DNA of 20,344 nt from Micrococcales bacterium UBA4448. Its GTDB lineage: Bacteria; Actinomycetota; Actinomycetes; Actinomycetales; Microbacteriaceae. The notes beneath the pieces were generated by a model. It was not told the DNA's origin, did no database searches, and saw only the letters and a list, made by a program, of their open reading frames with translations. Below, in pieces: positions 15,961-20,344 of the stretch (its first letter is position 1; each line of letters begins with the position of its first letter). The DNA is taken from assembly GCA_002390305.1 (NCBI GenBank), contig DGPE01000086.1, positions 1-20,344 on the forward strand, read 5' to 3'. The position numbers were made by a program, and so were the translations under genes.

Positions 15961-16257
15961 ATGTCTGAAATTACCCCCGATTTGGTCCGCCATCTCGCGT
16001 CGCTTTCGAGAATTTTGGTTACCGACCAGGAGGTTGAGCAGCTAGCCGGTGAACTATCGGTAATTGTTGATTCGGTTGCGATGGTAACCAAGGCAATTTC
16101 TGGTGACGTTGCAGCCACCAGCCACCCGATTCCAATGGCTAACGTGTATCGGGAAGATGTGATTCTTCCATCTTTGTCACAGGAACAAGCTCTATCTGCA
16201 GCTCCAGACAGCGCAGACGGCAGATTTAAGGTCAACGCAATCTTGGATGAGGATTAG
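15961..16257 (+). CDS. gatC: Asp-tRNA(Asn)/Glu-tRNA(Gln) amidotransferase subunit C
   Basis: GatC (98 residues) wraps around GatA and tethers it to GatB in the GatCAB complex, which converts misacylated Glu-tRNA(Gln), and often Asp-tRNA(Asn), to the correct amide form. The pattern V-R-H-L-A-S-L-S-R-I at the N-terminus, the middle stretch ending T-S-H-P-I-P-M-A-N-V-Y-R-E-D, and the tail G-R-F-K-V (normally G-x-F-x-V-P) match the family. The ATG has only a weak upstream GAGAAG. It sits 39 bases after ligA and three bases before gatA, so it probably opens the gatCAB block of one long + strand operon. Confidence 0.93.
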   Translation: MSEITPDLVRHLASLSRILVTDQEVEQLAGELSVIVDSVAMVTKAISGDVAATSHPIPMANVYREDVILPSLSQEQALSAAPDSADGRFKVNAILDED

Positions 16258-16260
16258 GCC

Positions 16261-17763
16261 ATGACTGAGATTACATCCGCCTCCGCTGTTGCTCTCGCAG
16301 AGCTGATTGCCACCAAAAAGGCCTCATCGCTAGAAATCACAACGGCTTTTTTGGATCGAATGGAAAAGCTGAATCACAAGACGAATTCTTATCTCCACAT
16401 AAATCCTGAAACCAGCCTTGAGCAAGCCAAGAATGCTGATAGCCAGCTGGCTGCCGGCAAGCGCATGTCTGCCCTCCACGGCGTTCCAATTGCCGTAAAG
16501 GACAATCTGACAACAACGGATGCACCGACAACTTCTGGATCCAAAATTCTTGAGGGCTGGGTACCGCAGTATGACGCGACCGTGGTAGCCAAGATCCGCC
16601 AGGCCGGAATGCCAATTCTTGGAAAAACCAATCTTGATGAGTTTGCAATGGGCTCCTCCACAGAGTTCTCCGCTTACGGCCCCAGCAGAAATCCTTGGGA
16701 TTTAGACCGAATCCCAGGAGGATCCGGCGGAGGTTCCAGTTCGGCTGTTTCAGGACATCTGGCGCCCTTGGCTCTTGGAAGCGACACCGGGGGGTCAATT
16801 AGGTTTCCGGCGGCCGTCACCGGCTCGGTGGGTGCAAAGCCAACCTATGGCGCGGTATCTCGCTACGGTCTGATTGCCCTTGCAAGTTCGCTCGACCAAA
16901 TTGGACCGGTGACTAACAGCGTTATGGATGCTGCGCTTTTGCAGGACATAATCGCAGGACATGATCCCCACGACTCAACATCGTTACCAGCAACTTTGGG
17001 CTCAATGGCGCAAGCGGTATCGACAGCAGAGGTGAAGGGCCTGAGAGTTGGGGTCGTCAAACAGCTTTCATCTGATGGTTTCCAGGAGGGTGTGAAAGAA
17101 CGATTCGAAGACACAATCGAAAAGCTAACCGCCGCTGGAGCAACAATTGTTGAAGTTGATTGTCCAAGCTTTGAATATGCGGTTGCCGCCTACTACCTGA
17201 TCCTTCCAGCAGAAGCCTCGTCGAACTTGGCTAAGTTCGATTCCGTGAGGTTTGGACTTCGGGTAATGCCAGAGGGAAATCCAACCATCGAGAGAGTGAT
17301 GGCTGCAACTCGTGAACACGGTTTTGGTCCGGAAGTAAAGCGAAGAATAATTCTTGGCACTTACGCCCTATCCTCGGGTTATTACGACGCTTATTACGGC
17401 TCTGCGCAGAAGGTCAGGACTCTGATTCAACAAGATCTTGCAAAGGCTTTTGAAGTCGCGGATGTCCTGCTAACTCCAACAGCGCCGACCACGGCATTCA
17501 AGATTGGTGAGAAGATCAACGACCCTCTGGCTATGTATCTCAATGACATCGCAACCATTCCTGCGAACCTGGCAGGAATCCCTGGAATGTCAGTTCCAAA
17601 CGGTTTGGCAAAGGAAGACGGGCTGCCATCTGGAGTTCAGATCCTTGCTCCAGCAATGCAGGATGGACAGATGTATAAGGTTGCCAGCATCATCGAACAG
17701 CTTTATGTAGGTGAATGGGGTGCCCCTCTGATAAGCCAGGCGCCTGATTTGGAGGTGCTGTAA
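16261..17763 (+). CDS. gatA: Asp-tRNA(Asn)/Glu-tRNA(Gln) amidotransferase subunit A
   Basis: GatA (500 residues) is the amidase-signature subunit that releases ammonia from glutamine for the GatB reaction. The Ser-cis-Ser-Lys triad is complete: Lys80 in V-A-V-K-D-N, Ser155 in P-G-G-S-G-G-G-S, and nucleophile Ser179 in D-T-G-G-S-I-R. The ammonia-channel and substrate region with Y-Y-D-A-Y-Y-G is also conserved. A GAGGAT in the last codons of gatC is a suitably spaced ribosome-binding site for the ATG. Its TAA overlaps the gatB ATG by one base (TAATG), consistent with stoichiometric translation of the complex. Confidence 0.97.
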   Translation: MTEITSASAVALAELIATKKASSLEITTAFLDRMEKLNHKTNSYLHINPETSLEQAKNADSQLAAGKRMSALHGVPIAVKDNLTTTDAPTTSGSKILEGWVPQYDATVVAKIRQAGMPILGKTNLDEFAMGSSTEFSAYGPSRNPWDLDRIPGGSGGGSSSAVSGHLAPLALGSDTGGSIRFPAAVTGSVGAKPTYGAVSRYGLIALASSLDQIGPVTNSVMDAALLQDIIAGHDPHDSTSLPATLGSMAQAVSTAEVKGLRVGVVKQLSSDGFQEGVKERFEDTIEKLTAAGATIVEVDCPSFEYAVAAYYLILPAEASSNLAKFDSVRFGLRVMPEGNPTIERVMAATREHGFGPEVKRRIILGTYALSSGYYDAYYGSAQKVRTLIQQDLAKAFEVADVLLTPTAPTTAFKIGEKINDPLAMYLNDIATIPANLAGIPGMSVPNGLAKEDGLPSGVQILAPAMQDGQMYKVASIIEQLYVGEWGAPLISQAPDLEVL

Positions 17764-19262
17764 TGGCTAAAGAGCAACTCATGTCCTACGAGGATGCCAT
17801 TGAGCGCTTCGAGGTGGTTATCGGCCTTGAGGTTCATATCGAACTCAACACTCTCAGCAAGATGTTCTGCGGTTGTGCAAACAACTTTGGCTCAGAGCCA
17901 AACACCAATGTTTGCCCAACTTGTTTGGGGCTGCCGGGTTCACTGCCAGCTGTCAACCGTAAGGCAGTGGAGTCCTCGATCGCCATTGGCTTGGCGTTGA
18001 ACTGCGATATTGCTGCCACGGGCCGCTTTTCTCGCAAGAACTACTTCTACCCAGACCTCGCCAAGAACTTTCAAACCTCCCAGTACGATGAGCCGATTGC
18101 CTATGAGGGCAGCATCTCTGTTGAGCTAGAAACCGGGGAAGTCTTTCAGATTCCAATTGAACGAGCCCACATGGAGGAGGATGCTGGAAAGCTAACTCAC
18201 GTGGGTGGAGCAACCGGTCGCATCCAGGGTGCAGAATACTCCCTGGTCGATTACAACCGTGCCGGAGTTCCGCTGGTTGAGATTGTTACCAAACCAATTT
18301 ATGGAGCGCTGGATAAGGCTCCTGAGCTCGCAGCGACATACGTGCGCGCAATCCGCGACATTGTGAAAGCAATGGATGTTTCCGATGCCAAAATGGAGCG
18401 CGGTAACGTCCGCTGTGATGCGAACGTATCCCTGAGGGAAAAAGGTGCGGAGAAGCTCGGCACCAGAACCGAAACCAAGAACGTTAACTCGCTTCGAAGC
18501 GTGGAGAACGCGGTCCGATATGAGATCCAGCGTCAAGGTTTCATTCTTGCCGGAGGCGGCTCTATAACGCAGGAAACCCGTCACTGGCACGAAGACCGCG
18601 GTCACACTTCCTCAGGCAGGCCGAAGTCTGACGCTGACGATTATCGCTATTTTCCAGAGCCAGACCTTGTCCCGGTCCAACCGAGCATCGAGTGGATTGA
18701 GGAGATCAGAAAGACCCTCCCAGAAAATCCCGCAATCAGAAGAAAGCGCCTTCAGGAATCTTGGGGCTTTGCAGACTTGGAATTCCGAGATGTTCTGAAC
18801 TCTGACCTTCTGGACGAGGTCGAAGCAACTGTTGCCGCCGGCGCAAGCCCACAATCGGCAAGAAAGTGGTGGACAGGAGAACTTGCTCGGCTTGCCAACT
18901 CAAAGCAGCTCTCGGTGTCTGATCTTGCGATCTCACCCACCCAGGTTGCCGCGATTCAGCTTTTAATTGACAACGGGGACCTCAACGACCGACTGGCAAG
19001 AGATGTTGTTGCAGGAGTGATTGCAGGAGAGGGCGAGCCTGGCGAAGTGGTCGAGAAGCGCGGGCTAAAAGTTGTTACCGACGAAGGTGCATTGATTGCC
19101 GCAGTCGATAAAGCACTGGCCAACCAACCGGATGTCTTAGAAAAAATTAGGGATGGCAAGGTTCAGGCCGCTGGAGCAGTAATTGGGGCTGTTATGCAAG
19201 AAATGCGCGGACAAGCCGACGCTGCCAGAGTTCGAGAGCTCGTTCTAGAAAGAGCCAAGTAA
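17763..19262 (+). CDS. gatB: Asp-tRNA(Asn)/Glu-tRNA(Gln) amidotransferase subunit B
   Basis: GatB (499 residues) binds the mischarged tRNA, phosphorylates its carboxyl group and amidates it with ammonia from GatA. The N-terminal cradle begins V-I-G-L-E-V-H-I-E-L. The zinc-binding cysteines are Cys36 and Cys38 (F-C-G-C) and Cys51 and Cys54 (C-P-T-C). D-Y-N-R-A-G-V-P-L-x-E-I-V, R-C-D-A-N-V-S and the C-terminal YqeY-like helical domain follow. The GGAGGT at 17751-17756, inside the end of gatA, is the strongest ribosome-binding site in the window. The next in-frame ATG (residue 7) is a less likely start. The stop lies four bases from the 3' end of the opposing tRNA-His gene. Confidence 0.97.
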   Translation: MAKEQLMSYEDAIERFEVVIGLEVHIELNTLSKMFCGCANNFGSEPNTNVCPTCLGLPGSLPAVNRKAVESSIAIGLALNCDIAATGRFSRKNYFYPDLAKNFQTSQYDEPIAYEGSISVELETGEVFQIPIERAHMEEDAGKLTHVGGATGRIQGAEYSLVDYNRAGVPLVEIVTKPIYGALDKAPELAATYVRAIRDIVKAMDVSDAKMERGNVRCDANVSLREKGAEKLGTRTETKNVNSLRSVENAVRYEIQRQGFILAGGGSITQETRHWHEDRGHTSSGRPKSDADDYRYFPEPDLVPVQPSIEWIEEIRKTLPENPAIRRKRLQESWGFADLEFRDVLNSDLLDEVEATVAAGASPQSARKWWTGELARLANSKQLSVSDLAISPTQVAAIQLLIDNGDLNDRLARDVVAGVIAGEGEPGEVVEKRGLKVVTDEGALIAAVDKALANQPDVLEKIRDGKVQAAGAVIGAVMQEMRGQADAARVRELVLERAK

Positions 19263-19266
19263 CTAC

Positions 19267-19343
19267 TGGGGTGAGTAACGGGACTTGAACCCGCGACCCC
19301 CTGGACCACAACCAGGTGCTCTACCAACTGAGCTATACCCACC
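19267..19343 (-). tRNA. tRNA-His, anticodon GTG
   Basis: Read on the - strand this folds as a full cloverleaf. The acceptor stem GTGGGTA pairs with TACTCAC (one G-T). The D arm is GCTC-AGTTGGTA-GAGC, the anticodon stem CCTGG/CCAGG carries loop TTGTGGT (anticodon GTG, complement of 19307-19309), and the T arm is GCGGG-TTCAAGT-CCCGT. A G precedes position 1 (19343) and faces C73, which is the identity feature of histidine tRNAs. The 3' CCA is encoded (19267-19269). Its 3' end is four bases from the gatB stop. I recall orn and tRNA-His as neighbours in other actinobacteria too. Confidence 0.97.
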
Positions 19344-19346
19344 ATG

Positions 19347-19367
19347 TCTGGCTAAGCCAGAACTTTT
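19347..19367 (+). terminator. Perfect 15-base inverted repeat; possible + strand terminator
   Basis: TCTGGCTAAGCCAGA (19347-19361) is an inverted repeat with 6-7 base arms. On the + strand AC and then TTTT (19364-19367) follow, which resembles a weak intrinsic terminator for transcripts leaving gatB across the tRNA-His locus. On the - strand the same hairpin would sit in the 5' leader of pre-tRNA-His. The short T-run makes the terminator call uncertain. Confidence 0.4.
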
Positions 19368-19369
19368 AG

Positions 19370-19378
19370 ATTGTATCA
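19370..19378 (-). promoter_or_regulatory. Putative extended -10 promoter of tRNA-His
   Basis: On the - strand the bases read TGATACAAT, where TACAAT (complement of 19370-19375) is one base from TATAAT and the TG makes an extended -10. The TGA is also the stop codon of orn. No strong -35 is visible at 16-18 bases. A start about seven bases downstream would give a leader of roughly 20 bases before the mature tRNA. Confidence 0.5.
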
Positions 19379-19975
19379 GCCCTCAAGAGAGAAAACAGCA
19401 CGCTTAAGCTCTTTAGAGGTTGGTCCCGGGTCTTGCACTAGCAAAACCTTGCGATAGTAGCGAAGTTCCTTAATGGACTCTCGAATGTCGGCTAGCGCGC
19501 GATGGTTGCCTGCCTTCTTCGGTAGCTGAAAGTAAATCTGCGGGAACCAGCGCCTAGCTAGTTCTTTGAAAGAGCTGACATCAATATTTCGATAGTGAAG
19601 AAAATCGTCAAACTCCTTGGTTTGTCGATTCAGAAACATTCGATCAGTGCCGATTGAATTTCCGGCCAGGGGTGCTGTTGAAGGCTCTGAAACCCACTGC
19701 TTTACATATTCCAGAACTTGTTGCTCAGCTTTACGAATGCTTACTCCCGACGGAATCTCGTCAATCAGGCCTGAATCGGTATGCATTTGAGTGACAAATT
19801 CGCCCATGTTCTTCATGGCTTTGCGAGAGGGTTTGACAACAATCTGGAGGCCCTCATGGACAGGCTCGAGCTGCTGATCGGTGACGATTACTGCGATTTC
19901 GCAAATCTCGTCAATCTGGACATCTAGCCCGGTCATCTCGCAATCAACCCAAACTATGAATTCGTTCATGCTCAT
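19376..19975 (-). CDS. orn: Oligoribonuclease (DEDDh 3'-5' exonuclease)
   Basis: Orn (199 residues) degrades very short RNAs, chiefly dinucleotides, to mononucleotides in the cytoplasm, finishing RNA decay and pGpG turnover. The DEDDh residues are Asp11 and Glu13 (W-V-D-C-E-M-T-G), Asp111 (G-T-D-R-M-F-L), His158 (G-N-H-R-A-L-A-D) and Asp163. The length is normal for the family. The ATG immediately follows the TAG of the upstream gene. A second ATG two codons later (19969) is equally plausible as the start and would give M-N-E-F. Translation probably depends on coupling to the upstream gene. tRNA-His follows on the same strand. Confidence 0.96.
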   Translation of the reverse strand: MSMNEFIVWVDCEMTGLDVQIDEICEIAVIVTDQQLEPVHEGLQIVVKPSRKAMKNMGEFVTQMHTDSGLIDEIPSGVSIRKAEQQVLEYVKQWVSEPSTAPLAGNSIGTDRMFLNRQTKEFDDFLHYRNIDVSSFKELARRWFPQIYFQLPKKAGNHRALADIRESIKELRYYRKVLLVQDPGPTSKELKRAVFSLEG

Positions 19976-20344
19976 CTAGTCGTTTGAGTGTCGGGAGTTT
20001 TTGGCTGCTCGAATTTGAGCTTTCCGATTAGCTTTGTCAGCCTTCTTGTCAGCACGCAAATCCGAGTTGGTTTTTGGCTCAAGAACCGGAGCTTCGTCGG
20101 TTGCTGGCATTTCTGCTGCGGCCCCACCTAAAGCTGGCTTGGGCTCAACGTCGGTAGGTGAATCCTCCCATTCCATGCTCGATTCGTCATCCAGCGCCAT
20201 ATCAATTGGCTCTTCGGTCCATGCCAGCTCTTGATCAGGCACATTGCTAACAGCCGGTTGGTAAACAGGTTCTTCAGCTGTTGTCTGAACACCAGCTTCG
20301 TCCTCTGGCTGTGCTTCCTGTGTCACCTGAACGCTTTCAGCCAA
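19976..20344 (-). CDS. Acidic, probably disordered protein with basic tail (5' end outside window)
   Basis: I do not recognise this protein. Only the last ~122 residues are visible and the frame runs off the window edge; the edge codon is TTG and there is no reason to see it as the start. The first ~90 visible residues are rich in Glu, Asp, Pro, Ala, Thr and Val, with no hydrophobic core, membrane segment or cysteine, and look disordered. The last ~25 residues switch to a Lys/Arg/Ala-rich helix (D-K-K-A-D-K-A-N-R-K-A-Q-I-R). A charged linker or tail of a larger protein, possibly touching nucleic acid or membrane, is an inference. Its TAG abuts the orn ATG, so the two are probably co-transcribed. 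Confidence 0.6.
   Translation of the reverse strand: MAESVQVTQEAQPEDEAGVQTTAEEPVYQPAVSNVPDQELAWTEEPIDMALDDESSMEWEDSPTDVEPKPALGGAAAEMPATDEAPVLEPKTNSDLRADKKADKANRKAQIRAAKNSRHSND

Noticed and set aside
1..20344. Mobile elements, CRISPR arrays, phage genes, toxin-antitoxin or defence systems
   Set aside because: No transposase, integrase, terminal repeats, regular spaced repeats, nuclease/helicase defence proteins or compositionally odd islands were seen; nearly all sequence is taken by intact core genes.

Overview
The window looks like part of a compact actinobacterial chromosome, most likely a small-genome Microbacteriaceae-type organism (Rhodoluna/Aquiluna-like; this placement is inference). 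The reasons are the GlgE-type glucan genes, the convergent TPR/thioredoxin-like gene beside glgB-glgE (recalled in Mycobacterium as Rv1324 next to Rv1326c-Rv1327c), the desulfurase-mnmA-ligA-gatCAB order, an orn/tRNA-His neighbourhood, frequent GTG/TTG starts, roughly balanced base composition and very tight packing. No intergenic gap exceeds about 62 bases. I saw no mobile element, phage gene, CRISPR array or toxin-antitoxin pair.

Left part (1-5215): the tail of an alpha/beta hydrolase on the + strand meets an AI-2E-family membrane permease on the - strand, and their stop codons share one CTAG. Upstream of the permease on the - strand is a long coiled-coil protein with a DivIVA-like N-terminus. 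Divergent from it is a two-gene + strand operon. Its first gene encodes an unrecognised membrane protein with an internal lipobox. Its second encodes a cysteine-free thioredoxin-fold/TPR protein of the YbbN/CnoX type.

Centre (5212-11467): a - strand operon, glgX-glgE-glgB, for storage alpha-glucan. GlgE extends chains from maltose-1-phosphate, GlgB branches them and GlgX debranches them. The enzyme that makes maltose-1-phosphate is not in the window. The TPR gene and glgB again share a CTAG for their stops.

Right part (11523-19262): a + strand housekeeping run of cysteine desulfurase, mnmA (tRNA 2-thiouridine), ligA (NAD+ DNA ligase) and gatC-gatA-gatB (Glu/Asp-tRNA amidotransferase). The desulfurase and mnmA both begin right after near-identical -10-like motifs, which suggests leaderless transcripts. 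gatB then runs head-on into tRNA-His(GTG), which is encoded with its CCA on the - strand. Upstream of the tRNA lie its putative extended -10 promoter, orn (oligoribonuclease) and the C-terminal end of an acidic unrecognised protein that leaves the window.

Most of the window is ordinary core genome. The least explained items are the internal-lipobox protein with its cysteine-free partner, the paired leaderless-type starts, and the arrangement around tRNA-His.
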